NCBI GenBank assembly: GCA_902521615.1
Contig: CABYSJ010000002.1
Location: 31,615-95,614 of the forward strand
DNA: 64,000 nucleotides
Source: an uncultured Pelagibacteraceae bacterium
GTDB taxonomy: Bacteria; Pseudomonadota; Alphaproteobacteria; Pelagibacterales; Pelagibacteraceae
Direction of reading: 5' to 3'
Shown here one piece after another: positions 1 through 7,282 of this stretch. Each line of letters opens with the position of its first letter. Positions within the stretch are counted from its first letter, which is position 1. The position numbers were made by a program, and so were the translations under genes. Below the pieces are notes generated by a model, which worked only from the letters and a program-made list of their open reading frames with translations, was not told the origin of the DNA and made no database searches.

Positions 1-509
1 AAGAAAAGACCTTCTGTTCTTATAATTTTCGATAATTGATTTTTTTCAGTTTTGGTTCCGTTAAATATAAATGGAATTGTGTATTTACGATTTAAAGCTA
101 AATTCAATTTTTCATCATCTAAACCAAAAATTAAGCTTTGCCTTTTCTTTTCCATACTAGAGACCCACATGCATTTATTTTGTAAATTTATTGGAACAAT
201 TTTTTTAAAAATATTTAAAAGATTATCTTTTTCTCGACTTAGAATTAATTCCTTTGGTAAATCTGAATTTAATAAGTTCAAACCATTTATTGCTGCTCCA
301 TTTTCTGAAATAAAAGGCAAATTTGAACCTAACTCGTAATTAAATTCTAAAATTTCTTTCTCCGTTTTGCTAGTGTTAGGTATAATATAAATACCTTTAG
401 AGATTATTTCTCTCAAATAATTTTTTATTTCATCAAATTTGAATGTATCTCGATGAAGAAGTGAACCATCAAGGTCAGTAAATATTAAAACTTTGAATAT
501 TCTTTCCAT
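1..509 (-). CDS. HAD-superfamily phosphatase, mannosyl-3-phosphoglycerate phosphatase-like (C-terminus outside window)
   Basis: The reading frame runs leftward from an ATG at 507-509 and leaves the window without a stop, giving about 169 residues. It opens with the HAD nucleophile motif TDLDGSLLH, followed by PNTSKTEKEI (the motif II Ser/Thr region) and PFISENGAAING. That arrangement is typical of the Cof/MPGP-type HAD phosphatases that dephosphorylate mannosyl- or glucosyl-phosphoglycerate, a compatible-solute pathway. I infer that function from the motifs. Other Cof-type sugar phosphatases remain possible because the cap and C-terminal motifs are not in view. No clear ribosome-binding site precedes the start. 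Confidence 0.7.
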   Translation of the reverse strand, partial: MERIFKVLIFTDLDGSLLHRDTFKFDEIKNYLREIISKGIYIIPNTSKTEKEILEFNYELGSNLPFISENGAAINGLNLLNSDLPKELILSREKDNLLNIFKKIVPINLQNKCMWVSSMEKKRQSLIFGLDDEKLNLALNRKYTIPFIFNGTKTEKNQLSKIIRTEGLF

Positions 510-606
510 CAATTAATATTTATAAAAATATTCAAAAATAACAATTTTACATATTAAGCTTGTTGAAATATAAATAATAGCATAAATACTCATGAAATTC
601 ATTAAT

Positions 607-692
607 GCCCTCGTGGTGAAATTGGTAGACACAAAGGACTTAAAATCCTTGCCGCTTGCGGAGTGCCAGTTCGAGTCTGGCCGAGGGCACCA
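607..692 (+). tRNA. tRNA-Leu (anticodon UAA)
   Basis: A complete cloverleaf with acceptor arms GCCCTCG and CGAGGGC, the loop CTTAAAA carrying anticodon TAA, a long class II variable arm with a CCGC/GCGG stem, a TTCGAGT T-loop and an encoded CCA at 690-692. It ends four bases before the nadK start codon, so the two may share a transcript. Confidence 0.97.
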
Positions 693-696
693 CTAA

Positions 697-1467
697 ATGA
701 GTAAACTTCATATTATTTCAGATAAAAATAAAAAATCTTCAAAGATTAAAAATTTATTAATAAAAAAAATTAAGTCTAATAATTTTAAAAAAGAAAATCT
801 GATTATTGTAATTGGTGGTGATGGTTTCATGCTTCAAACCCTTAAAAAGAATAAAAATTCTAACAAACATTTTTATGGGATTAATTCTGGAAATTATGGA
901 TTTCTTATGAATAAATTTTCATCTAAAGATATTATTAAAAATTTATCGAAAGCAAACTTGGTTACAATTTCTCCTCTAGAAATGGTAGTTAAAACTAGAA
1001 ATAATCAAATTAGAAGATCTATAGCAATTAATGAAGTGTCTGTTCTTAGACAAAGTAGACAAGCGGCCTCGTTATCTATTAAACAAGGCTCAAGACAAGT
1101 GATTAAGAATTTAGTTTCAGACGGAGTATTAGTATCAACACCTGCAGGAAGCACAGCTTATAATCTTTCAGTACATGGACCTATCTTAAGCCTTCATTCA
1201 AAAAAATTATCAATATCACCAATAAGTGCATTTCGACCAAGAAGATGGAAGGGTAAAATTGTTAACGATAAAACAAAAATAGTTATAAACAACTTAAACC
1301 CAATTAAGAGACCTATTAGTGCTGTTGCAGATAATTTAGAAGTAAGAAATGCTAAATCAATTACAGTAAAAACTAACAATAAAATAAAGTTTAATCTTCT
1401 TTATGATAAAAATAGAAGTCTACAAAAAAAAATTAAACTTGAACAAATAAGAAGAGAAACTAGTTAG
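697..1467 (+). CDS. nadK: NAD kinase
   Basis: This gene makes NADP+ from NAD+ and ATP in the cytoplasm. The 256-residue protein has the family hallmark GGDG near residue 41 in IVIGGDGFMLQTL, the following GINSGNYGFL, and the second signature DGVLVSTPAGSTAYNLS near residue 148. Its length is slightly short for the family (often 260-300 residues), in keeping with genome streamlining. The ATG is directly downstream of tRNA-Leu, and a tiny membrane ORF follows the stop by 3 bp. I see nothing odd in the conserved residues. Confidence 0.93.
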   Translation: MSKLHIISDKNKKSSKIKNLLIKKIKSNNFKKENLIIVIGGDGFMLQTLKKNKNSNKHFYGINSGNYGFLMNKFSSKDIIKNLSKANLVTISPLEMVVKTRNNQIRRSIAINEVSVLRQSRQAASLSIKQGSRQVIKNLVSDGVLVSTPAGSTAYNLSVHGPILSLHSKKLSISPISAFRPRRWKGKIVNDKTKIVINNLNPIKRPISAVADNLEVRNAKSITVKTNNKIKFNLLYDKNRSLQKKIKLEQIRRETS

Positions 1468-1470
1468 ATA

Positions 1471-1608
1471 ATGAAAAAACTTAATCCAGTGATGCTAGTA
1501 GTAATTATATTAGTTGGGGGTTTTTGTGCTTTTAAAATTATGTCTTTTCTTGGTTGTTATGTTCGAATTGAAGATGTTGATGAGTGTTGGAAATTAACAG
1601 CCTGGTGA
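1471..1608 (+). CDS. small predicted single-pass membrane protein (45 aa)
   Basis: A short frame begins 3 bp after the nadK stop and encodes 45 residues. The start is MKKLNPVMLVVIILVGG, a charged N-terminus followed by one hydrophobic segment of about 17 residues. The tail is polar and acidic with Cys residues (CYVRIEDVDECW). I do not recognise the family. The membrane-peptide architecture and tight spacing to nadK support a real gene, but its size leaves doubt. Its last codons overlap the start of a degenerate tRNA-Thr-like sequence. Confidence 0.5.
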   Translation: MKKLNPVMLVVIILVGGFCAFKIMSFLGCYVRIEDVDECWKLTAW

Positions 1609-1650
1609 AATTTAGTTTCGCGACTTATTGGTTACAAATCAATTACCTAA
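1603..1650 (-). repeat. degenerate tRNA-Thr-like remnant (3' part through anticodon arm)
   Basis: Positions 1626-1644 match the tRNA-Thr gene at 2421-2439 at 18 of 19 bases, covering the whole anticodon arm including the UGU anticodon. The flank (CGCGAC against CGCGGAC) also aligns with one gap. A TGGTG at 1603-1607 matches the CCA end, but the T-arm stretch between is about 9 bases shorter and diverged. The copy lies in the same orientation as the intact gene and cannot fold as a tRNA. It looks like a decayed partial tRNA copy; chance similarity in AT-rich DNA is the alternative. Confidence 0.5.
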
Positions 1651-1734
1651 GTTTAAATAATCCATTTTTTGCAAGATAAATTTAAAAATTTTTAAAAGTT
1701 GGCAACAATCTGGTAACAATGTTAGTGTTTTTAA

Positions 1735-2229
1735 ATGAAACGAAATGGTTTCACGCTTATAGAACTCTTAGTCGTTGTAGCAATCATTGGCATTCTAGCT
1801 GCAGTAGGAGTTGTCGCTTATGGTGGGTATACGAGTAGTGCCAAAGTAACTGTAACAAAATCTAATCACGCAAATGTTGCTAAAATTATTCAAGCAGAAA
1901 TTATGAGATGTAGCTTAGGTGAGGATCCAAGATTGTCAAAAGGTATTAATCTTACATGCAATGAAATTAGAGTTAAAGCAATATCAGATCCTTGGTATTT
2001 AGCAACAAAGTTCGCTCAGCATTTTTCAATTATACACAATAATACAGGAGAATGGAAAAATGTATTTGACGATGGAGCAGGAGTGCAACCTACAAAGAAT
2101 ACACAGTGTAATCTTAATACTTTTGGTCAATCAAGTATCGCAGGGAGGCAAAATAAAATAATTGTTATTACTAGATATGGAACAGGAAATAGTGATTGTC
2201 TCAGTACAGATGTATCTACTGAGTTTTAA
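1735..2229 (+). CDS. type IV pilin-like protein (PilA/GspG family, class III signal)
   Basis: The 164-residue product begins MKRNGFTLIELLVVVAIIGI, a textbook prepilin leader: short basic peptide, Gly-Phe cleavage site, methylatable Phe and Glu at mature position 5. It is followed by the hydrophobic helix and a polar C-terminal domain with four Cys (in MRCSLGE, LTCNEI, TQCNLN, SDCLST) that could form one or two disulfides. Prepilin peptidase would process it, and it would be assembled into a pilus or pseudopilus. No assembly genes (pilB, pilC, pilQ, pilD) are near. The gene sits alone between a tRNA-Thr-like fragment and intact tRNA-Thr. I cannot tell major pilin, minor pilin and pseudopilin apart. 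Confidence 0.88.
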   Translation: MKRNGFTLIELLVVVAIIGILAAVGVVAYGGYTSSAKVTVTKSNHANVAKIIQAEIMRCSLGEDPRLSKGINLTCNEIRVKAISDPWYLATKFAQHFSIIHNNTGEWKNVFDDGAGVQPTKNTQCNLNTFGQSSIAGRQNKIIVITRYGTGNSDCLSTDVSTEF

Positions 2230-2303
2230 ATTCAAAAACTTTTAGGGATTGTGGTTATGTTCTGAAATAAAATTTAAACAATTATTTAATTTGACTACAA
2301 AAG

Positions 2304-2335
2304 TGGTAGCACCATGGTAACACTTATTGCTACCA
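2304..2335. repeat. 8-bp inverted repeat between pilin gene and tRNA-Thr
   Basis: TGGTAGCA at 2304-2311 is perfectly complementary to TGCTACCA at 2328-2335, separated by 16 bases. No T-tract follows on either strand, so it is not a classical intrinsic terminator. It could be a weak transcript-end hairpin for the pilin gene, or part of a boundary sequence. Confidence 0.35.
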
Positions 2336-2388
2336 AATTACTTATCTTAAATTTTGAAAAAATAATAAGTGTTGATTTAGTTGAGTGA

Positions 2389-2464
2389 TGGTGCCCCCGC
2401 ACGGATTCGAACCGCGGACCTATTGATTACAAATCAATTGCTCTACCAGCTGAGCTACAAGGGC
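2389..2464 (-). tRNA. tRNA-Thr (anticodon UGU)
   Basis: Read on the minus strand, the cloverleaf has acceptor GCCCTTG pairing with CGGGGGC (two G-U pairs), a D-arm AGCTCAGCTGGTAGAGC, anticodon loop TTTGTAA with anticodon TGT, a GGTTCGAATCC T-arm, discriminator A and encoded CCA. It follows rlmB on the same strand by 33 bp and may be co-transcribed with it. Confidence 0.96.
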
Positions 2465-2497
2465 ATGCGCAATAATTATTAACTATTTCTTAAATAA

Positions 2498-3241
2498 TCA
2501 ACTCTTTTTTTTTATATAACTTAGGTGATGAAACACAATTGCAGCACTATTTGAGATATTTAAACTTTCAATGTCTTCATTCATATTAATTTTTACAAAA
2601 AAATCTGCATATTTACCTGTATGTTGTCTCATGCCAAATCCTTCAGATCCAAATAGAAGAATATTATTTCCTTCCCATTTGATATCAGTGAAATCTTTTT
2701 GACCTTTTGCATCAAATCCGTAAACCCAGAAATTTTTTTCTCTTAAATTTTTAAGTGTTGAATTAATGTTAGAGACTTGAAATATATTCATATGTTCCAT
2801 GCATCCACTAGCTGATTTATACATTAATTTACTATCGCGTGGAAAATGTCTTTCTTTGATTATCAATCCATCAATATCAAATGATGCAGCACTTCTGATT
2901 AGTGAACCAATATTTCTTGGATCAGTAACTTCGTCGAGACAAATAAATGTTAAATTATTTTTATCTTTTATAAACTGTTTTAGGTCTGGTTGATCTAGAT
3001 GTTCAATTTCAGCAACATAACCATTATGCATTAATTGTTCTTTAGAAGTATATTTGTCTAATTCTTTTTTAGATTTAAAATAAACTTTGACATCCTCTAA
3101 AATGTTTTTATTAGGGTTTTTTCTATGAATATTTTTTTTAGATTCTTCTGTTAAAAAGACCCTTAAAACTTTTCTTTTTGGGTTTCTTAAAGCTTCAATT
3201 ACCGCATGTTGGCCAACAATGAAAAAAGATGATTTATTCAT
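2498..3241 (-). CDS. rlmB: 23S rRNA 2'-O-ribose methyltransferase, TrmH/SpoU family (RlmB-like)
   Basis: A 247-residue SPOUT methyltransferase. An N-terminal substrate-binding region starts IVGQHAVIEAL, and the catalytic trefoil-knot domain carries LDEVTDPRNIGSLIRSAA near residue 102, LLFGSEGFGMR near 195 and ESLNISNSAAI near 225. These are the three SpoU motifs. RlmB methylates G2251 in the 23S P-loop using SAM. Assignment to RlmB rather than another TrmH paralogue rests on length and the N-terminal GxHAVxEAL motif. It is divergent from the tRNA-Tyr/tuf operon. Confidence 0.88.
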   Translation of the reverse strand: MNKSSFFIVGQHAVIEALRNPKRKVLRVFLTEESKKNIHRKNPNKNILEDVKVYFKSKKELDKYTSKEQLMHNGYVAEIEHLDQPDLKQFIKDKNNLTFICLDEVTDPRNIGSLIRSAASFDIDGLIIKERHFPRDSKLMYKSASGCMEHMNIFQVSNINSTLKNLREKNFWVYGFDAKGQKDFTDIKWEGNNILLFGSEGFGMRQHTGKYADFFVKINMNEDIESLNISNSAAIVFHHLSYIKKKS

Positions 3242-3295
3242 AAATTATTAAGTGTTTTACACGTTTTTTTTAATATTTACTTATTAAATCACGTG

Positions 3296-3323
3296 TTGCA
3301 TTTGCATAAATAAAATATATAAA
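3296..3323 (+). promoter_or_regulatory. predicted sigma-70 promoter for tRNA-Tyr/tRNA-Gly/tuf operon
   Basis: TTGCAT at 3296-3301 and TATAAA at 3318-3323 are separated by 16 bp, close to the housekeeping consensus. The site lies about 50 bp before tRNA-Tyr in the divergent gap with rlmB, where a promoter is required. It probably drives the tRNA-tuf-secE-nusG transcript. Confidence 0.6.
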
Positions 3324-3370
3324 ACGCATGTTATTTGAAGCTTTATTGAACAAGGGGACACTTCCCCAAA

Positions 3371-3456
3371 GGAGGGGTTCCAGAGCGGTCAAATGGGGCG
3401 GGCTGTAAACCCGTTGACTTCGGTCTTCGAAAGTTCGAATCTTTCCCCCTCCACCA
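3371..3456 (+). tRNA. tRNA-Tyr (anticodon GUA)
   Basis: Acceptor GGAGGGG pairs with CCCCTCC. The anticodon loop contains GTA between CGGG and CCCG arms, the class II variable arm is long, and CCA is encoded at 3454-3456. A short hairpin (GGGGA 3354-3358 with TCCCC 3363-3367) lies just upstream in the leader. First gene of the tuf operon. Confidence 0.96.
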
Positions 3457-3500
3457 TTTAATAAAATTTAGATAACATGGAGTGTTACTCTTGGGGTTGT

Positions 3501-3574
3501 GCGGGTGTAGTTCAATGGTAGAACGCTAGCCTTCCAAGCTGGATGTAAGGGTTCGATTCCCTTTACCCGCTCCA
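3501..3574 (+). tRNA. tRNA-Gly (anticodon UCC)
   Basis: Acceptor GCGGGTG pairs with TACCCGC. Anticodon loop CTTCCAA carries TCC, the T-arm GGGTTCGATTCCC is intact, and CCA is encoded at 3572-3574. It lies 44 bp after tRNA-Tyr and 49 bp before tuf, the usual alphaproteobacterial order. Confidence 0.96.
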
Positions 3575-3623
3575 AGAAATTAAAATTAGAAGAAACAAAA
3601 AATAAAACTGAGGTAAAAACGTA

Positions 3624-4814
3624 ATGTCAAAAGAAAAATTTGTAAGAAATAAACCCCACTGTAACATTGGGACTATTGGTCATGTCGACCATGGTAAAAC
3701 AACTCTTACTGCCGCAATTACAAATGTATTAGCACAAGCGGGCGGCGGAACAGCTGTTGCTTATGATCAAATTGATAAAGCACCTGAAGAAAAAGAGAGA
3801 GGTATAACAATTTCAACAGCACACGTAGAGTATGAAACTGAAAAAAGACACTATGCACACGTAGATTGTCCTGGACACGCTGACTATGTTAAAAACATGA
3901 TTACTGGTGCTGCACAAATGGATGGTGCAATCTTAGTTGTTAACGCAGCTGATGGTCCAATGCCACAAACAAGAGAACACATTCTTTTAGGAAGACAAGT
4001 TGGTATTCCTGCAATTGTTGTTTACTTAAATAAAGTAGATCAAGTTGATGATAAAGAAATGATTGAACTTGTTGAAGAAGAAATTAGAGAGCTTTTAACT
4101 TCATACAAATACCCAGGTGATAAAACACCAATCGTAAAAGGTTCAGCTTTAGCAGCAGTTGAAGGAAGAGATGATGAAATTGGAAAAAATTCAATTTTAG
4201 AATTAATGAAAGCTGTTGATGAACACATTCCGCAACCAGCTAGAGAAGTTGATAAACCTTTCTTGATGCCAGTTGAGGACGTATTTTCAATTTCTGGAAG
4301 AGGAACAGTTGCAACTGGAAGAGTTGAGTCAGGTGTAATTAAGACTGGTGAGGAAGTTGAAATAGTTGGAATTAGAGAAACTAAAAAATCCGTTTGTACT
4401 GGAGTTGAAATGTTTAGAAAACTTTTAGATTCTGGTGAAGCTGGTGATAACGTTGGAATTTTATTGAGAGGTATTGAAAGAACTGATATCGAAAGAGGTC
4501 AAGTTCTTTGTAAGCCTGGTTCAATTACTCCTCATACTAAATTTGAAGCTCAAGCGTATGTACTTAAAAAAGATGAAGGTGGTAGACATACTCCATTCTT
4601 TACTAAATACAGACCACAGTTTTATTTTAGAACAACAGACGTTACAGGTGAGGTAGAATTACCAGCTGGTACAGAAATGGTTATGCCAGGTGATGATGCT
4701 AAATTTACTGTTAAACTAATTACACCAATTGCAATGGCAGAGAAATTAAACTTTGCAATTAGAGAAGGTGGAAGAACTGTTGGAGCAGGAGTAGTAACTA
4801 AAATTATAGAGTAA
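3624..4814 (+). CDS. tuf: translation elongation factor Tu
   Basis: EF-Tu is the GTPase that delivers aminoacyl-tRNA to the ribosomal A site. The 396 residues show [13 protein letters not shown] (P-loop, residue 16 on), [12 protein letters not shown] (G3) and NKVD (G4) in domain 1, then the two beta-barrel domains ending in [10 protein letters not shown]. Length is standard. GAGGT at 3610-3614, nine bases upstream of the ATG, is one of the clearer ribosome-binding sites here. The gene lies between tRNA-Gly and tRNA-Trp; no second tuf follows fusA at 19065, so this is the only copy in the window. Confidence 0.99.
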   Translation: MSKEKFVRNKPHCNIGTIGHVDHGKTTLTAAITNVLAQAGGGTAVAYDQIDKAPEEKERGITISTAHVEYETEKRHYAHVDCPGHADYVKNMITGAAQMDGAILVVNAADGPMPQTREHILLGRQVGIPAIVVYLNKVDQVDDKEMIELVEEEIRELLTSYKYPGDKTPIVKGSALAAVEGRDDEIGKNSILELMKAVDEHIPQPAREVDKPFLMPVEDVFSISGRGTVATGRVESGVIKTGEEVEIVGIRETKKSVCTGVEMFRKLLDSGEAGDNVGILLRGIERTDIERGQVLCKPGSITPHTKFEAQAYVLKKDEGGRHTPFFTKYRPQFYFRTTDVTGEVELPAGTEMVMPGDDAKFTVKLITPIAMAEKLNFAIREGGRTVGAGVVTKIIE

Positions 4815-4824
4815 CTCTATAAAT

Positions 4825-4900
4825 AGGAGTGTAGCTCAATTGGTAGAGCGCCGGTCTCCAAAACCGGAGGCTGAGGGTTCGAGTCCCTCCGCTCCTGCCA
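4825..4900 (+). tRNA. tRNA-Trp (anticodon CCA)
   Basis: Acceptor AGGAGTG pairs with CGCTCCT, the anticodon loop CTCCAAA carries CCA, the T-arm GGGTTCGAGTCCC is intact, and the discriminator G is followed by encoded CCA at 4898-4900. It starts 10 bp after tuf and ends 17 bp before secE, so it must be cut from a polycistronic transcript. Confidence 0.97.
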
Positions 4901-4917
4901 ACTTGAGCTTATAAATT

Positions 4918-5109
4918 ATGAGAAACCCGATTAAATTTATACAAGAAGTCAAACAAGAGGCTTTCAAAGTTACTTGGCCAACATGGAAAGAGACATTACA
5001 AGGTGCTTTAATGGTTTTTATTATGGCAGTTGTTATGTCTTTATTTTTTCTTCTTTTAGATCAGGTTTTAAAATTTTTCTTAGAACTTTTACTTAAAGTG
5101 AGTATTTAA
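4918..5109 (+). CDS. secE: preprotein translocase subunit SecE
   Basis: A 63-residue single-pass SecE, the clamp subunit that stabilises SecY in the inner-membrane SecYEG channel. The conserved amphipathic segment EVKQEAFKVTWPTWKE (residues 10-25) precedes one transmembrane helix (about residues 30-58). This is the short form usual outside the enterobacteria. Its last base overlaps the nusG start (TAATG), and the secE-nusG pairing is conserved across bacteria. Confidence 0.95.
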   Translation: MRNPIKFIQEVKQEAFKVTWPTWKETLQGALMVFIMAVVMSLFFLLLDQVLKFFLELLLKVSI

Positions 5110-5639
5110 TGAAAAATTGGTACATTGTTCAATCACATTCTAGTTTTGAGAATAAAGTTGCCTCATTAATTAAAGAGGAGGCAGATAAAGCTAAAATTGC
5201 TGATAAGTTTGAAGAAATTATTGTACCTACTCATGATGTTACTGAGGTCAAGAGAGGTAAAAGAATTCAAAGAAAGAAAAAATACTTTCCTGGTTATGTA
5301 CTAATTAAGAGTGAGATGGATAACAATATTTATCACATGATAAAGAGCATAAAGAGGGTAAGTGGTTTCTTGGGCACAAAAGGTACTCCTGTTCCAGTTT
5401 CAGACAAAGAAGTAGAGAAAATTTTAGGTCAGATCAAAGATGGTGTTGCTCAGCCTAAATCTGGCGTAGATTACAGTGTTGGTGAAAAAGTTCAGGTTGT
5501 AGACGGTCCATTTGCTTCATTTACTGGAATGATTGAAGAAATAGATGAAGAAAAAGCTAGACTTAAGGTGTCAGTTTCTATATTTGGTCGTCCTACACCA
5601 GTAGATTTAGAATATAATCAGGTTGAGAAGGTAAGTTAA
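5109..5639 (+). CDS. nusG: transcription termination/antitermination factor NusG
   Basis: NusG binds RNA polymerase, suppresses pausing, and links it to Rho or to ribosomal S10. The 176 residues comprise an N-terminal NGN domain ([14 protein letters not shown] start; [12 protein letters not shown] near residue 60) and a C-terminal KOW domain ([19 protein letters not shown], about residues 122-140). The stop overlaps the rplK ATG by one base (TAATG), indicating translational coupling. Confidence 0.97.
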   Translation: MKNWYIVQSHSSFENKVASLIKEEADKAKIADKFEEIIVPTHDVTEVKRGKRIQRKKKYFPGYVLIKSEMDNNIYHMIKSIKRVSGFLGTKGTPVPVSDKEVEKILGQIKDGVAQPKSGVDYSVGEKVQVVDGPFASFTGMIEEIDEEKARLKVSVSIFGRPTPVDLEYNQVEKVS

Positions 5640-6064
5640 TGGCAAAAGAAATAAGTGGATTTATAAAACTACAAATCAAAGGTGGTCAAGCTAATCCAGC
5701 TCCCCCAGTTGGCCCTGCATTAGGTCAACGTGGTGTAAATATTATGGAGTTTTGTAAAGCTTTTAACGACAAAACTAAATCAATGGCAGGAAAACCTGTT
5801 CCAGTTGAAATTACAGTCTATAAAGATAAAAAATTTGATTTTAAAATTAAATCACCGCCAGCATCTTTTTATATAAAAGAAGCGGTAAAACTTAAAGGTG
5901 GTTCAAAAGAACCTGGAAGGAACATTGTTGCTTCAATTTCTAAAAAACAACTTGAGAGTATAGCTAAAGAAAAAATGAATGATTTAAATGCTCATGATAT
6001 TGAAGAAGCTATAAAAATTATTGCAGGATCAGCAAGATCAATGGGTATTGAGGTAAAAGAATAA
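5639..6064 (+). CDS. rplK: 50S ribosomal protein L11
   Basis: The 141-residue L11 forms the GTPase-associated centre with 23S rRNA helices 43-44. The N-terminal signature [20 protein letters not shown] (from residue 15) includes the proline-rich segment where thiostrepton acts, and the C-terminal RNA-binding domain ends [12 protein letters not shown]. Coupled to nusG upstream and rplA downstream by one-base stop/start overlaps. Confidence 0.98.
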   Translation: MAKEISGFIKLQIKGGQANPAPPVGPALGQRGVNIMEFCKAFNDKTKSMAGKPVPVEITVYKDKKFDFKIKSPPASFYIKEAVKLKGGSKEPGRNIVASISKKQLESIAKEKMNDLNAHDIEEAIKIIAGSARSMGIEVKE

Positions 6065-6753
6065 TGGCATCAAAAAGATACAAAAAATTACCTGAAAATA
6101 CAAAAGACTTGAGTGCCGAATCTATCGAAAAATTATTACCTCAAATTAAAAAAAACTGTACAACTAAATTTGACGAGTCTTTAGATTTAAGTTTTCAAAT
6201 AAACAACAAACAAAAAAAGAGTGAAATAAACATCAGAACAGTAGTTAATTTACCTGGCGGAACAGGTAAGAAAGTTAAAGTTGCTGTAGTATGTGAAGAT
6301 AATAAAGCACAAGATGCAAAAGATGCTGGTGCAGATATTGTGGGTGGTGATGAATTTGTTGAGAGCATTAAAGGTGGAGAATTAAACTTTGAAAAATTAA
6401 TTTGTACACCTGGAATGATGATTAAACTTTCTAAATTAGGGAAAGTCTTAGGACCAAAAGGTTTAATGCCTAATCCTAAGCTAGGTTCAGTTTCTGAAAA
6501 TATTAAAGAAGCTGTAACTAATGCTAAATCTGGTCAAGTAGAAATCAGAAATGATAAAGACGGAAATATTGGAGTTAGTATTGGTAAAAAATCTTTTAGT
6601 GATGATCAATTACTTAAAAACTACAATGCAATTTTAGATGCTTTAGAAAAAGAAAAATCAAATAACACTTTAAAAGGTGATTTAATTAGAAGTGTATTTG
6701 CTACGTCAACAATGGGTGTTTCATATAAAGTTAAATTAGGGAAATCGATATAG
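6064..6753 (+). CDS. rplA: 50S ribosomal protein L1
   Basis: L1 forms the mobile stalk at the ribosomal E site and in many bacteria represses the L11-L1 mRNA. The 229 residues contain the signature GKVLGPKGLMPNPKLGSV (from residue 126) and the C-terminal SVFATSTMGVSYKV. Length is standard. It overlaps rplK by one base, and rplJ follows after 2 bp. I did not identify an L1-binding mimic in the leader by eye. Confidence 0.98.
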   Translation: MASKRYKKLPENTKDLSAESIEKLLPQIKKNCTTKFDESLDLSFQINNKQKKSEINIRTVVNLPGGTGKKVKVAVVCEDNKAQDAKDAGADIVGGDEFVESIKGGELNFEKLICTPGMMIKLSKLGKVLGPKGLMPNPKLGSVSENIKEAVTNAKSGQVEIRNDKDGNIGVSIGKKSFSDDQLLKNYNAILDALEKEKSNNTLKGDLIRSVFATSTMGVSYKVKLGKSI

Positions 6754-6755
6754 TT

Positions 6756-7277
6756 ATGATGAACAAAGAACAAAAGAAAAATTATATTGAAGAAATGACT
6801 AGTAAGTTTGAAAACAGCAAGGCTGTAATGGTTACCCATTATCAAGGTTTAACAATGACACAATTGGATGAATTGAGAGCTAAAATGAGAGAACATGGAA
6901 TCATTTTTAAAATAACAAAAAATAGAATTACAAAATTAGCTTTAGAAAAAACAAAGTGTAAAGATTTATCAAATTTATTTACTGGCCCTACCGCAGTTGC
7001 ATTTGGAGAGGATGCCATAATGTCTGCAAGGATTCTTTCAAAATTTGCAAAAGATAACGAAAACTTAAAATTAATTGGTGGAATCATGGATAACGAGGTC
7101 TTAGATCAGGCCGGTGTCCAAAATGTAGCTAGTTTACCTACATTGGATGAAGCAAGAGCCAATATTGTGGGGATTTTGAACGCTTCTGCATCTAAATTAA
7201 TCAGTATTTTGCTTGCACATTCAGAAAAAATGAGTAGTTTGACGGCAGAAAATTCTGAAACACAACCCAAAGAGTAA
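6756..7277 (+). CDS. rplJ: 50S ribosomal protein L10
   Basis: L10 is the stalk base that anchors L7/L12 dimers. The 173-residue protein has the N-terminal rRNA-binding domain ([33 protein letters not shown]) and a C-terminal helix ([20 protein letters not shown], then SEKMSS) on which L7/L12 dimers dock. It starts with two consecutive ATG codons (6756 and 6759), and either could be used. There is no room for a long autoregulatory leader, since rplA ends 2 bp upstream. Confidence 0.97.
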   Translation: MMNKEQKKNYIEEMTSKFENSKAVMVTHYQGLTMTQLDELRAKMREHGIIFKITKNRITKLALEKTKCKDLSNLFTGPTAVAFGEDAIMSARILSKFAKDNENLKLIGGIMDNEVLDQAGVQNVASLPTLDEARANIVGILNASASKLISILLAHSEKMSSLTAENSETQPKE

Positions 7278-7282
7278 TACAT

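Noticed and set aside
2314..2388. 24-codon frame between the pilin gene and tRNA-Thr
   Set aside because: Too short, no recognisable feature, its start lies inside the inverted repeat and its end abuts the tRNA; probably chance.
3242..3270. GTGT-ACAC hairpin followed by T8 as a terminator (near 3252-3270)
   Set aside because: Only four base pairs, and on the + strand there is no upstream transcript to terminate because rlmB reads the other way.
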